62,531 nucleotides of DNA from an uncultured Nitrospiraceae bacterium (lineage in GTDB: Bacteria; Nitrospirota; Thermodesulfovibrionia; Thermodesulfovibrionales; SM23-35), in contig CAKZPA010000008.1 of the NCBI GenBank assembly GCA_937138415.1, positions 1 to 62,531 of the forward strand. The letters run 5' to 3'. The position numbers and the translations under genes are program-made. The notes below the pieces were generated by a model. The model was not told the DNA's origin, did no database searches, and was given only the letters and a program-made list of their open reading frames with translations. Within the stretch, counting starts at the first letter, position 1; each line of letters begins with the position of its first letter. Shown here one piece after another: positions 18,012 to 26,205 of this stretch.

Positions 18012-19112
18012 TTACGTGAAAAAGAAGTAACCTAACAAGAGAGAGACAACAATGAGGATAAAACAGGCTAATGAAAAAACCATGAACGGCCTGTATCCAC
18101 CGATGATCTTAAATACTCTCAAGTCTGTCAACAATCCGACACCCACGAAGCCGTTCAATGTAAGATACATCCACCACTTCTTTATTATGGTTAATTCACT
18201 TTTCGAAAAAGGGGAAAAGGTATTCCATATAGCCAACGCGAGAAACCCCAAAACGAAGAGAGGAAAATACTCAGCGATGATCTTGACATAGGGAAGTTGT
18301 GTCTTTTTTTCCATCCGCATTTCCGAGGCCATGACAAATCCCAATGCGACAACCAGAAAAGGCAAAAGACTGTTCCTCGCTAACTTGACCGCTGAGACGA
18401 CCTTTGTGGATACCTCGTTGGCCGGAGTATACATTGTGCCGACGGCAATCGATTGAGCCGTATTGTGAACCGATGTGGCAGCCCAGGCACCATAGACGGC
18501 ATCAGGAATATTGAAATAATAACCAACAATCGGATAGAACAGCAAGGCGATCACGCCGAAAATAAGGATGCACGAAATTACATAGATTGATTCTTCTGGT
18601 TTTGCCTTTACGACAGGTGCGGTCGCTATCACCGCTGAAACACCGCACACCCCATTCCCCATGCTCAACAAGTAGATGAATCGTTTTGAAATATTGAACT
18701 TTTTCCCCAAGAAAATGGTTGTGACAAAGACGAGAGCGATGCAGATTATTACCATGACAATGCCGCTAAAACCTATTGTCACAACTTCTTTGAAAGTCAG
18801 AGTTGCTCCCATGAGAATAATTCCTGGCTTTATCGTTGGACGTGCCCAATTGCTAATGCCAGGGAGGAGAAATGCGGGAAATTTTGGCCCCAAAAAATTC
18901 CGAATAATCATTCCCCCGAAGATTCCGATTATTACCCAGTTGATATGGTAAGAATACACAAGTTTGTAGGGAATACTTCCCTCGCCGAAACTTTTCAACC
19001 AGGATTCAAAATTCAAGGTAAGCCACGCTAAAATCACACAGAAAAGAAATCCGGGGGTGTTTCGCTTTATCGCATCAAAAAAATTCCGCATGCGTCTTTT
19101 CAATTGAACCAT
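18012..19112 (-). CDS. YeiH-family putative sulfate exporter
   Basis: Polytopic inner-membrane protein of 366 residues with about ten hydrophobic spans, belonging to the YeiH/UPF0324 putative sulfate exporter family. Family hallmarks are the conserved loops SMGNGVCGVSAVIATAPVV and AWAATSVHNTAQSIAVG. Transport of sulfate or a sulfonate is only a family-level suggestion. The gene is markedly AT-rich compared with most of the window, has its own near-consensus promoter, and is followed by a 46-residue membrane peptide. It stands beside a tRNA gene, a common integration spot, but no attachment-site repeat was found. Confidence 0.85.
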   Translation of the reverse strand: MVQLKRRMRNFFDAIKRNTPGFLFCVILAWLTLNFESWLKSFGEGSIPYKLVYSYHINWVIIGIFGGMIIRNFLGPKFPAFLLPGISNWARPTIKPGIILMGATLTFKEVVTIGFSGIVMVIICIALVFVTTIFLGKKFNISKRFIYLLSMGNGVCGVSAVIATAPVVKAKPEESIYVISCILIFGVIALLFYPIVGYYFNIPDAVYGAWAATSVHNTAQSIAVGTMYTPANEVSTKVVSAVKLARNSLLPFLVVALGFVMASEMRMEKKTQLPYVKIIAEYFPLFVLGFLALAIWNTFSPFSKSELTIIKKWWMYLTLNGFVGVGLLTDLRVFKIIGGYRPFMVFSLACFILIVVSLLLGYFFFT

Positions 19113-19133
19113 TGAGCCGTAACTTTCATACGC

Positions 19134-19162
19134 ATTGTAATGCGACCGGCTCTATTTGTCAA
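19134..19162 (-). promoter_or_regulatory. Near-consensus promoter of the yeiH-type gene
   Basis: On the minus strand TTGACA (19157-19162), exactly 17 bases, TACAAT (19134-19139). Predicted transcription start is near 19127, giving a leader of about 15 bases before the ATG at 19112. Confidence 0.7.
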
Positions 19163-19231
19163 GAATTCCTCATATTACCAGCCTACATAGGGATTTAATC
19201 CGACGACGCATTTCCTACGTGTCTACCTACA

Positions 19232-19816
19232 CTACGACTGCTCTCGCCGGGTATTACCCCCTTTTCTCCACACATGATAAATCCGCTGCACAACGGTCAC
19301 ATGCGTGAAAAACAGCATGATCCATAGGATGGGTACAACCCATCCCGTGAGCGTCGCAACGATAAGGAGGATAATCCTCTCCGGTCTCTCCAAAATACCG
19401 ACGTGGCACGAGAGGCCGATGCCTTCCGCTCGCGCCCTCGTGTAGCTTACCAGAAAAGCCCCGACGAGGGTCCCGAGGCTGAGGAATGCCCCCTCATGAC
19501 CTTCGCGGACGGCGAGGTACCAGGCGAGCCCGAGGAAGAGCGAGGCGTCCGCATATCTATCGAGAACGGAGTCGAGAAAAGCCCCGAAGGACGTGACTCG
19601 ACCGGTCGTTCTCGCGACGACGCCGTCGAGCATGTCGCATAGACCGCCCATGACGATCAGCACGCCGCCGAGTTGTAAATGATGTGGGATGATGAAAGCC
19701 GCAGATACTGTAAACAGAAAGCCGAGAACGGTGAGGGCATTCGGACTGAACGGAATTCTCTTCGCGATACGGCTCAGCGGCGCGTCATATCGGTGACCGA
19801 GTTTCGCACTCAGCAT
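19232..19816 (-). CDS. CDP-alcohol phosphatidyltransferase, probably inositol-phosphate type
   Basis: Integral membrane enzyme of 194 residues that transfers a phosphatidyl-like group from a CDP-activated lipid or alcohol to an acceptor alcohol. The signature D-G-x2-A-R-x8-G-x3-D-x3-D is present as DGVVARTTGRVTSFGAFLD and onward (about 65-90), and several hydrophobic spans follow. Its start codon abuts the stop of the inositol-1-phosphate synthase gene, so inositol 1-phosphate is the likely acceptor. Products could be phosphatidylinositol phosphate or a di-myo-inositol phosphate precursor; the sequence does not decide. Confidence 0.85.
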   Translation of the reverse strand: MLSAKLGHRYDAPLSRIAKRIPFSPNALTVLGFLFTVSAAFIIPHHLQLGGVLIVMGGLCDMLDGVVARTTGRVTSFGAFLDSVLDRYADASLFLGLAWYLAVREGHEGAFLSLGTLVGAFLVSYTRARAEGIGLSCHVGILERPERIILLIVATLTGWVVPILWIMLFFTHVTVVQRIYHVWRKGGNTRREQS

Positions 19817-20920
19817 CTACCTCTCGAGTTTTCCTTGAATGAAGGCTTCCACCATCGACCGGGCTTTGTCTTCCGGAAACTGCACCATCGGATGTTTCAT
19901 GAAGTAGGCCGAGGGCGAGATGAGGACCCCCCCTACCCCCCGATCGCGCGCAATCTTGCAGCAACGGATTGCATCGATGACGACGCCCGCGCTGTTCGGA
20001 GAGTCTTCGACTGAGAGCCTCATTTCAAGATGGATCGGAATGTTGCCGAACCCGCGCCCCTCCATTCTGAGAAAACAGATCTTATTATCTTTGAGCCATG
20101 GCACATAATCGGACGGGCCGATGTGAATATGCTCATCTCCGATCCGGGCCTGCATCTGCGATTGCACCGCTTCCGTCTTCGAAATCTTTTTCGACGCGAC
20201 CCTCTTATGGTTTAACATGTTGAGAAAGTCGGTATTCCCTCCAACGTTCAACTGGTACGTGTTGTCGATCTTCACGCCACGGTCTTCGAACAATCTCGTC
20301 AACACTCTATGGATGATCGTCGCCCCGATCTGACTCTTGATGTCATCACCGATAATGGGAATCCCTTTTCGCTCGAACCTCCGAGCCCATATCTTGTCGG
20401 ACGCAATAAAAACGGGAACGCAATTGATGAAGCTGACCCCCGATTTGAGGCAGGCGTCCGCGTAGTACGCCGTCGCCTTCTCCGATCCCACCGGAAGGTA
20501 ACTGATGAGCATATCCGCTTCCGTCTGCTTCAGGACCCTGGCGACATCGCACGGCCTCCTTCTCGCGATAACGAACCGCCGCTCCTCCGGATAATTCTTC
20601 ATGTGCGACGAAACGCCGTCCAGAACAGGCCCCATCATGACCCTCACGGGGATGGTCGGAAGTGCGTCAATAATCGTCTTCGTGCAATTCGGCAAGGCAA
20701 ACACCGCTTCACTCAGAGGCCGGTCGATTTTCCGCTCGTCGATATCGAATGCCGCGACGAATTCGATGTCATCCGGCCGGTAGCCGCCGAGCGAATAGTG
20801 CATCAACCCCAACGACTTCTCCGGATGATCCTTGCGGAGAGATCCGTAGTACGCCACTCCCTGAATCAGGGAGCTCGCACAATTGCCGACGCCGGCCACT
20901 GCAACCCTGATCTTCCCCAT
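19817..20920 (-). CDS. myo-Inositol-1-phosphate synthase
   Basis: NAD-dependent isomerase that converts glucose 6-phosphate to 1L-myo-inositol 1-phosphate. The 367 residues start with the Rossmann motif [16 protein letters not shown], and contain [10 protein letters not shown]-like active-site strands (SFINCVPVF), [17 protein letters not shown] and [12 protein letters not shown], which are hallmarks of the short prokaryotic INO1 family. It sits between a DNA-binding protein gene (gap two bases) and the CDP-alcohol transferase gene (no gap), forming a three-gene operon for an inositol lipid or compatible solute. Confidence 0.93.
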   Translation of the reverse strand: MGKIRVAVAGVGNCASSLIQGVAYYGSLRKDHPEKSLGLMHYSLGGYRPDDIEFVAAFDIDERKIDRPLSEAVFALPNCTKTIIDALPTIPVRVMMGPVLDGVSSHMKNYPEERRFVIARRRPCDVARVLKQTEADMLISYLPVGSEKATAYYADACLKSGVSFINCVPVFIASDKIWARRFERKGIPIIGDDIKSQIGATIIHRVLTRLFEDRGVKIDNTYQLNVGGNTDFLNMLNHKRVASKKISKTEAVQSQMQARIGDEHIHIGPSDYVPWLKDNKICFLRMEGRGFGNIPIHLEMRLSVEDSPNSAGVVIDAIRCCKIARDRGVGGVLISPSAYFMKHPMVQFPEDKARSMVEAFIQGKLER

Positions 20921-20922
20921 CG

Positions 20923-21333
20923 TTACCGTTTTCCTCTCTGCTCGGAGAGCAGCCTCACGAGATCTTCCAGCCTTATATTGAAGTCCTTGAGCAACGAATC
21001 GAGCGACTCTTCACAGTAATCGAGAAAACGTTTCCAGATCCGGCGCACCGTATCCTTATCGAGATCCGAGGCGAATGCTGCCTCTCTCAAACTCAACCCC
21101 TTCAGGCGATAAAGGATGACCTCGCGGATCTTCGACTCGCGCGTGTGGAGACCGAAAAAAGCGGAATTTCTCCGTTCGGAAAAACGGGACTGGCACGTCC
21201 TGCATTTGAGCAATCTCCTGCCCGTCTTCCCGTACGTGTCGACGATGAGAATATTGCCGAGACCCCTTATCCCGTGATCACTGCATGCTTTGTTCGGACA
21301 GAAAAAGAGATCGCTTTCCGCGGAATAGCGCAT
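20923..21333 (-). CDS. Zinc-ribbon and helix-turn-helix protein, IS1 InsA-like
   Basis: Predicted DNA-binding protein of 136 residues. The N-terminal ribbon has [10 protein letters not shown] and [12 protein letters not shown], giving two Cys pairs for zinc, as in the InsA protein of IS1-type elements. A helix-turn-helix follows ([26 protein letters not shown], about residues 75-100, quoted in part only as LSLREAAFA and DKDTVRRIW). No DDE catalytic ORF or terminal inverted repeats accompany it, so it is not an active transposase. It leads the inositol operon with two bases to the next gene, so a local regulator is plausible. Start at 21333 preferred; an in-frame ATG at 21384 lacks similarity. 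Confidence 0.7.
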   Translation of the reverse strand: MRYSAESDLFFCPNKACSDHGIRGLGNILIVDTYGKTGRRLLKCRTCQSRFSERRNSAFFGLHTRESKIREVILYRLKGLSLREAAFASDLDKDTVRRIWKRFLDYCEESLDSLLKDFNIRLEDLVRLLSEQRGKR

Positions 21334-21405
21334 GCAGAGGTTATACCAAAGGCTGTCGAGAATGTCAAGACAGATAATCAACAAAATAGGGACATGTCAG
21401 CGTGC

Positions 21406-22488
21406 CTACGTACTCGCTTTTATGCCCAGCTTTCTGTAAAGTAGCGGGAAGTCGACGTGTTCCGTTATGATCTGCACGCCACGTTCGACTTTCGCCGTGT
21501 CGCGCAACCGTAGCCGGACAGAAAGTTTTTCCAATTTCTTCGCGATGCTGTACGTATCTTCCCGCACGACGAGAATGGGTACCTTCTTTTGCTCGGCCAC
21601 GGACACGATGATCTCGCTCGGGTAGAGGTCGCCGGTCAGGATGAGGCAGACCGAACCGGACTCGATGGCCGACAACTGAATATCGGACCTGTCCCCTCCT
21701 ACGATAACCGCGTTGTTCCTCGTTTTCCTGAAATACTCCATTGCTCGATCGACCTGCATCGCGCCGATGAGGAAGTGTTCGACGAGATTCGAGAGACGAT
21801 CGTTGCAACAGAGGACCTTCCCGCCGAGCATTTCACTCAATTCTTCGACCGTGATCGATCCGACAACCGAGTCATGCGGAATGATACCGAGGATATCGAT
21901 GTTTTTTCTCCGGAGGAAAGGAATGGTATAGTCGTACGCACTCTGCTTCAGATCCGACGGCACTTTATTGAGGATCACGCCGAGGCATCGCTCCTTCAGA
22001 TCTTTCCTGGCCTGCAGAATATAGTCGACGACGTACTGACCTTCGTACTTCACGACGAGAACAACTTTCGCGCCGAGCCGCTTGATCACATCGAGCCCCT
22101 GCACCCCGAGAAAGCTGCCGGTATAAATGCTCCCATAGCCACCGATCAGCATGATGTCCTTTCCGCGCGACACCCGCTCGAACGATCTCACGACCTTTGC
22201 GATCAGACCCTTCATTTCCTTCTGATAGCTCCTCACTTCGAGTTCCTGCGTCAGGACGATGGGGCAGATGTCCTCAAGCGGGTCCTTAAGGTCGAGGGCT
22301 CGGTAGACACGCCACGCGTCGTTATCCGTCAGTAGATCGTTCACCCTCACGGGCAGGATACCGACCGGTTTCATGTACCCAAGACGGAAACCGTCCCGCC
22401 TGAACGCAGTTCCCAAACCGATCGTGAGGAGCGTTTTTCCCGTATACCCCCCCGTCGAACCCACGTATAGTGTGACCATTTCACTCAC
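21406..22488 (-). CDS. Phosphotransacetylase-like P-loop protein with DRTGG domain
   Basis: Cytoplasmic protein of 360 residues in the COG0857 family. The N-terminal half is a BioD-like P-loop domain (GSTGGYTGKTLLTIGLG, about 10-26, then MKPVGI) and the C-terminal part is a DRTGG domain (about 215-325; VGGDRSDIQLSAIESG). The Pta catalytic domain itself is absent. Such proteins are found next to ADP-forming acetyl-CoA synthetase and are thought to regulate acyl-CoA/acyl-phosphate metabolism; a direct activity is unproven. It overlaps the end of the synthetase gene by eight bases, so coupling is likely. Confidence 0.82.
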   Translation of the reverse strand: MSEMVTLYVGSTGGYTGKTLLTIGLGTAFRRDGFRLGYMKPVGILPVRVNDLLTDNDAWRVYRALDLKDPLEDICPIVLTQELEVRSYQKEMKGLIAKVVRSFERVSRGKDIMLIGGYGSIYTGSFLGVQGLDVIKRLGAKVVLVVKYEGQYVVDYILQARKDLKERCLGVILNKVPSDLKQSAYDYTIPFLRRKNIDILGIIPHDSVVGSITVEELSEMLGGKVLCCNDRLSNLVEHFLIGAMQVDRAMEYFRKTRNNAVIVGGDRSDIQLSAIESGSVCLILTGDLYPSEIIVSVAEQKKVPILVVREDTYSIAKKLEKLSVRLRLRDTAKVERGVQIITEHVDFPLLYRKLGIKAST

Positions 22489-24586
22489 CTCCTATCAGAA
22501 ATCGTGCATCGATCGCAATGACGCCATGCCCCCGATCCCTCACGATGAGCGGATTGATGTCGGCTTCAACGATGTTCGGGAAATCCGTCGCCATCTGTGA
22601 CAGCTTCAGGAGGGAGTGCTCGATGGCCTCGATATCGGCTTCGGGCTCTCCCCGGACTCCGCGCAAGAGGGGGAACGCCTTCGTCTCCCTGATCATTTCG
22701 TGGGCGTCCTCGGTGCTGAGGGGTGCGATCCGAAATGAGACGTCTTTGAGGACCTCGACGTAAACGCCTCCAAGCCCGAACATGATGAGATGCCCGAACT
22801 GGGGATCACTCGTGATTCCCATGATCACCTCTTTCCCCCTCGGAACCATTTCCTGTATCAACACTCCGACAATGTGCGCAGTGGGCATGATATTCCTGAC
22901 CCTCGTCGTGATATCGAAGAATGCACGTTCAATGTCTTTCTTGGTGTTCAGGTTCACCCTGACCCCTCCGATATCGCTCTTGTGCATGATCTGCGGCGAA
23001 ATAATTTTCATCACGACGGGGAACCCGATTCCTTTTGCCGCCGCAACCGCCTCGTCCGACGTTCTCGCAACCAGACTTTTCGGCTGCGCGAACCCGTACG
23101 CCCGGAGAACATCGTGCACCTCCAGATCGTTCAGTCGGTCGCGATTCTCCTTTTGCGCCTCCGCAAAAACCCGCTCCGCTTTTCTCCTGCAGTCCTCGAA
23201 CGTCTGCATACGCTTTGCGGGTTTGTGCCGCCACACGTGATACCGGTACATTGCATTGAGCGATGCGACCATTTCTTCGGGATAATCGTAGTTCGGGATG
23301 CCGTGCTTGAGGAGCGTCTTCGCACTCCCTTCGACACTCTTCTTCCCCATGAATGAGGTGAGCACCGGCCGGTCGAGCGCATTGGCGACCCTGATCACCG
23401 CCTGGGCAGTCGCCGCGACATCGACGACGGCAGTCGGCGTAAGGAGGACCATCACGCTGTTGATCCTCTCATCTTTCAGGACGGTCTGCAGCGTTCGTTC
23501 GTACCGATCGCTGCCCGCATCGCCGAGGATATCGATGGGATTATAGAAAGACGCCACCGGTGGCAAAAACGAGCGCAGTTCATCCACGTACTCCTTATGG
23601 AGCGGAATCAACTGGAGGTTCGATTTGTCGCACGCGTCAGCGGCGAGGATGCCGGGGCCGCCCGAATTGGTGATGATCGCCGCATTCGGACCGCGGGGGA
23701 CCGGCTGGTGAGCGAACGCGATCGCAAAATTGAAGAGCTCGTTGATCGTATGCGCTCTAATGACACCGCTCTGTTTGAAGGCAGCATCGAACGCTGCCTC
23801 TCGACCCGAGAGGGCACCGGTGTGAGATGACGCAGCCTTCGCTCCCGACGTCGTGATCCCCGACTTGAGAATGATCACCGGCTTCTTCTGCGACACGAGA
23901 CTCGCAACTTCCATGAACTTCCTTCCGTCAGCGACACCCTCTACGTACCCGAGGATCACTTTCGTATTATCGTCTTCGGCCAGGGCGAGCATGATATCGG
24001 TATCGGTGAGATCCGCCTTATTGCCCATGCTGATGAACTTGGAGAAACCGATTTCGTCCGGGAGCGCCCGGTCCAAAACCGCGAGACAGAGGGCGCCGGA
24101 TTGAGAGAAAAAACCGATGCCGCCCTGCACGGGCATGCCCGCAGCAAACGACGCATTGATCATCGCGTGCGTATCGATGATGCCGAGGCAGTTCGGTCCG
24201 ATAAATCGCACACCGGCCTGCTTCGCCCTTTTCACGAGTTCCTGTTCCAGGCGCGATCCCTCGAGGCCGCTCTCCTTGAACCCGGCCGTGATGATGACAG
24301 CCGCGTCGATTTTCCTTTCGCCGCACTGGTCGATCACGGCGAGGACGTGTTTTGGCGGCACGACGATGATCGCCAAGTCGATGTCGTGGGGTACGCTTGA
24401 GAGAGAGGGATATGCTTTCTTCCCGAGAATCTCCGATGCCTCGGAATTGATGGGAAAGACGGCTCCCGCATAGCCATACCGTGTGATGTTCTTCAGGATA
24501 TCGTGACCGACTTTTCCCGGACTCCGGGACGCGCCGACGACCGCAATGGACCGCGGACGAAAAAAATGGTCGAGCATCTGTCTCAC
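22481..24586 (-). CDS. Acetate-CoA ligase (ADP-forming), fused alpha and beta
   Basis: Interconverts acetyl-CoA, ADP and phosphate with acetate, CoA and ATP, conserving energy when run toward acetate. The 701 residues fuse a CoA-binding domain (about 1-130), a succinyl-CoA-ligase-like domain (about 140-450) and an ATP-grasp domain (about 480-700). The phospho-histidine lies in ASSHTGALSG and the glutamate-bearing ATP-grasp motifs appear near GGVRVNL and FGLGGVYVE. Substrate range may include other acyl-CoAs. Together with its DRTGG neighbour and pyruvate phosphate dikinase it fits fermentative or acetate-linked energy metabolism. Confidence 0.92.
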   Translation of the reverse strand: MRQMLDHFFRPRSIAVVGASRSPGKVGHDILKNITRYGYAGAVFPINSEASEILGKKAYPSLSSVPHDIDLAIIVVPPKHVLAVIDQCGERKIDAAVIITAGFKESGLEGSRLEQELVKRAKQAGVRFIGPNCLGIIDTHAMINASFAAGMPVQGGIGFFSQSGALCLAVLDRALPDEIGFSKFISMGNKADLTDTDIMLALAEDDNTKVILGYVEGVADGRKFMEVASLVSQKKPVIILKSGITTSGAKAASSHTGALSGREAAFDAAFKQSGVIRAHTINELFNFAIAFAHQPVPRGPNAAIITNSGGPGILAADACDKSNLQLIPLHKEYVDELRSFLPPVASFYNPIDILGDAGSDRYERTLQTVLKDERINSVMVLLTPTAVVDVAATAQAVIRVANALDRPVLTSFMGKKSVEGSAKTLLKHGIPNYDYPEEMVASLNAMYRYHVWRHKPAKRMQTFEDCRRKAERVFAEAQKENRDRLNDLEVHDVLRAYGFAQPKSLVARTSDEAVAAAKGIGFPVVMKIISPQIMHKSDIGGVRVNLNTKKDIERAFFDITTRVRNIMPTAHIVGVLIQEMVPRGKEVIMGITSDPQFGHLIMFGLGGVYVEVLKDVSFRIAPLSTEDAHEMIRETKAFPLLRGVRGEPEADIEAIEHSLLKLSQMATDFPNIVEADINPLIVRDRGHGVIAIDARFLIGGE

Positions 24587-24633
24587 CTCACTGAGATGCG
24601 CAGAGAACTGACGTTAGCCGCCGAGGAAAGATG

Positions 24634-24801
24634 TCAGGATTTCTTGCTCGTCTTGGTAAAGAATGCCGTCAATTTCTTCGTCACATTGTCGCCACGGCAG
24701 TGTTCGCACGACACCTTGGGATTCGCTTCGAACTCCTTCAGGGACAGGAAAACCACGAAATCCTTTCCGCAGGTATTACAATGGTATTCGTATGCCGGCA
24801 T
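24634..24801 (-). CDS. FmdB-type zinc-ribbon peptide
   Basis: A 55-residue ORF starting MPAYEYHCNTCGKDFVVFL. It has two CxxC knuckles, CNTC (about 8-11) and CEHC (about 32-35), in the FmdB/regulatory zinc-ribbon arrangement, and a Lys-rich tail. An excellent Shine-Dalgarno AGGAGG lies five bases before the ATG, which together with the family match makes this a real gene despite its size. It lies between the M16 protease and acetate-CoA ligase genes on the same strand. Function in the cell is unknown; FmdB-like ribbons have been linked to amide-metabolism regulation and ribosome-associated roles without firm proof. Confidence 0.88.
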   Translation of the reverse strand: MPAYEYHCNTCGKDFVVFLSLKEFEANPKVSCEHCRGDNVTKKLTAFFTKTSKKS

Positions 24802-24870
24802 ACATACCTCCTCACAACGAACTCATGAAGGTTATAGCATAAAAGATCGGCCTAACTCAAGGGTCCGAGG

Positions 24871-26121
24871 CTATCGAGTGAGAACGCCCGCCACGCTCGG
24901 CTCATCCACCGGGCCGTATACCGTAAGGGCCAGCATGTCCGGTCGTATGATTGCGTCGGCGAGTTCTCTCACCTGATTCACCGATATGGCGTCGATCTCC
25001 TCGATGATCTCTCTCGGCGAATAGTATCGGCCATGATAGATTTCCTGCCGCGCGATGTTATTCATGCGACTGCTCGTCGATTCGAGTCCAAGGATGATAT
25101 TGCCCTTGAGTTGGTTTTTTGCCCGCTGGAGCTCCCCCTCGCTGATGGAGTCCTTCAGGTGCTCCGTCTCCCTGAGGATCAGGTCTATCACTTCCCGGAC
25201 CCGTTTACGGCTGACGCCCGCATAGACACCCCATAAACCGGTATCCGAGTAAGAGGCGATGAACGAGTAGATTGCGTATGCCAATCCTCTCTTTTCCCGG
25301 ATCTCCTGGAAAAGGCGCGAACTCACGCCCGCGCCGAGTATCGTATTGAGCGTGAAAAGGCAGTACCGTTGTCTGCTCGCCTGCGGTATCCCCCTGTATC
25401 CCATGCAGATATGCGCCTCGGCGAGCTCTTTGCTGAAGACGCGCACCGTACTCTGGTATGCCGGCGGATCGCCGCGCTCCGGCTCCGAGCCCCTCCTCAG
25501 GCTACCGAGATTCTTGTCGAGGAGCGCGAGGAGTCGGGTATGGTCGAAGTTCCCCGCACATGATATCACGATGTCTTTCGTCCCGTAATACTTCCTGATA
25601 TGCGCGAGCAGATCATCGCGCGTGAAGGTTCGGATCGTCTCTCTCCGGCCGAGGACAGGTTGTCCGATGCCGTACTGACCCCAAATGGTCTGGTTGAAGA
25701 GGTCGTGAACGTAATCGTCCGGGGTGTCCTCGACCATCTTGATCTCCTCCTTGATGATCTTCTTCTCCTTTTCGATATCCTCGTCGGGGAAGATCGAATT
25801 CATGAAAATATCGGAGAGCAGATCGAGCCCGTCGTCGAGAAACTCGTCGAGAACTTTCACGTAGAATGTCGTCGTTTCACGCGATGTAAAGGCATTCAAC
25901 TCGGCGCCGAGCGAATCGGTCTCGTACGCAATATCTTTCGCGGTGCGCCTCTTCGTGCCCTTGAAGAACATGTGTTCGAGAAAGTGAGAGATGCCGTTCA
26001 GGGCGGGAGGCTCATGCCGCGAGCCGACTTTCACCCATATTCCCACGACAACGGAGCGCACATTCTTGATCGATTCCATGACGACGGGGACGCTGTTCGC
26101 GAGATATTCTTTTCTGAACAT
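24871..26121 (-). CDS. M16-family zinc metallopeptidase
   Basis: Pitrilysin/mitochondrial-processing-peptidase-like protease of 416 residues. The inverted zinc motif HFLEHMFFKGT (HxxEH, about 46-56) is followed by a downstream Glu ligand region about 75 residues later (KEEIKMVEDTPDD), and the second half is the non-catalytic M16 repeat. No signal peptide is seen, so it is probably cytoplasmic. Such genes often lie after rpsO-pnp in bacteria, as here, but a terminator separates it from pnp, so it may have its own transcript. Confidence 0.93.
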   Translation of the reverse strand: MFRKEYLANSVPVVMESIKNVRSVVVGIWVKVGSRHEPPALNGISHFLEHMFFKGTKRRTAKDIAYETDSLGAELNAFTSRETTTFYVKVLDEFLDDGLDLLSDIFMNSIFPDEDIEKEKKIIKEEIKMVEDTPDDYVHDLFNQTIWGQYGIGQPVLGRRETIRTFTRDDLLAHIRKYYGTKDIVISCAGNFDHTRLLALLDKNLGSLRRGSEPERGDPPAYQSTVRVFSKELAEAHICMGYRGIPQASRQRYCLFTLNTILGAGVSSRLFQEIREKRGLAYAIYSFIASYSDTGLWGVYAGVSRKRVREVIDLILRETEHLKDSISEGELQRAKNQLKGNIILGLESTSSRMNNIARQEIYHGRYYSPREIIEEIDAISVNQVRELADAIIRPDMLALTVYGPVDEPSVAGVLTR

Positions 26122-26150
26122 GCGCTCCTTACGTAGCGACCGCCACTCCT

Positions 26151-26183
26151 AAAAAAAATGGGGATATAGAGACGATATCCCCA
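26151..26183 (-). terminator. Rho-independent terminator after pnp
   Basis: Read on the minus strand, TGGGGATAT (26175-26183) and ATATCCCCA (26159-26167) form a perfect nine-pair stem with a seven-base loop, followed by eight T (26151-26158). It ends the rpsO-pnp transcript before the M16 gene. Confidence 0.92.
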
Positions 26184-26205
26184 TGCCCATCCATGTGCGC
26201 AGATG

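Noticed and set aside
17681-19231. Genomic island integrated at tRNA-Gly
   Set aside because: No integrase gene and no second copy of the tRNA 3' end were found near 19.1-19.2 kb; only base composition supports it.
20923-21333. Insertion sequence of the IS1 type
   Set aside because: Only the InsA-like part is present, with no catalytic ORF, no terminal inverted repeats and an operon context.
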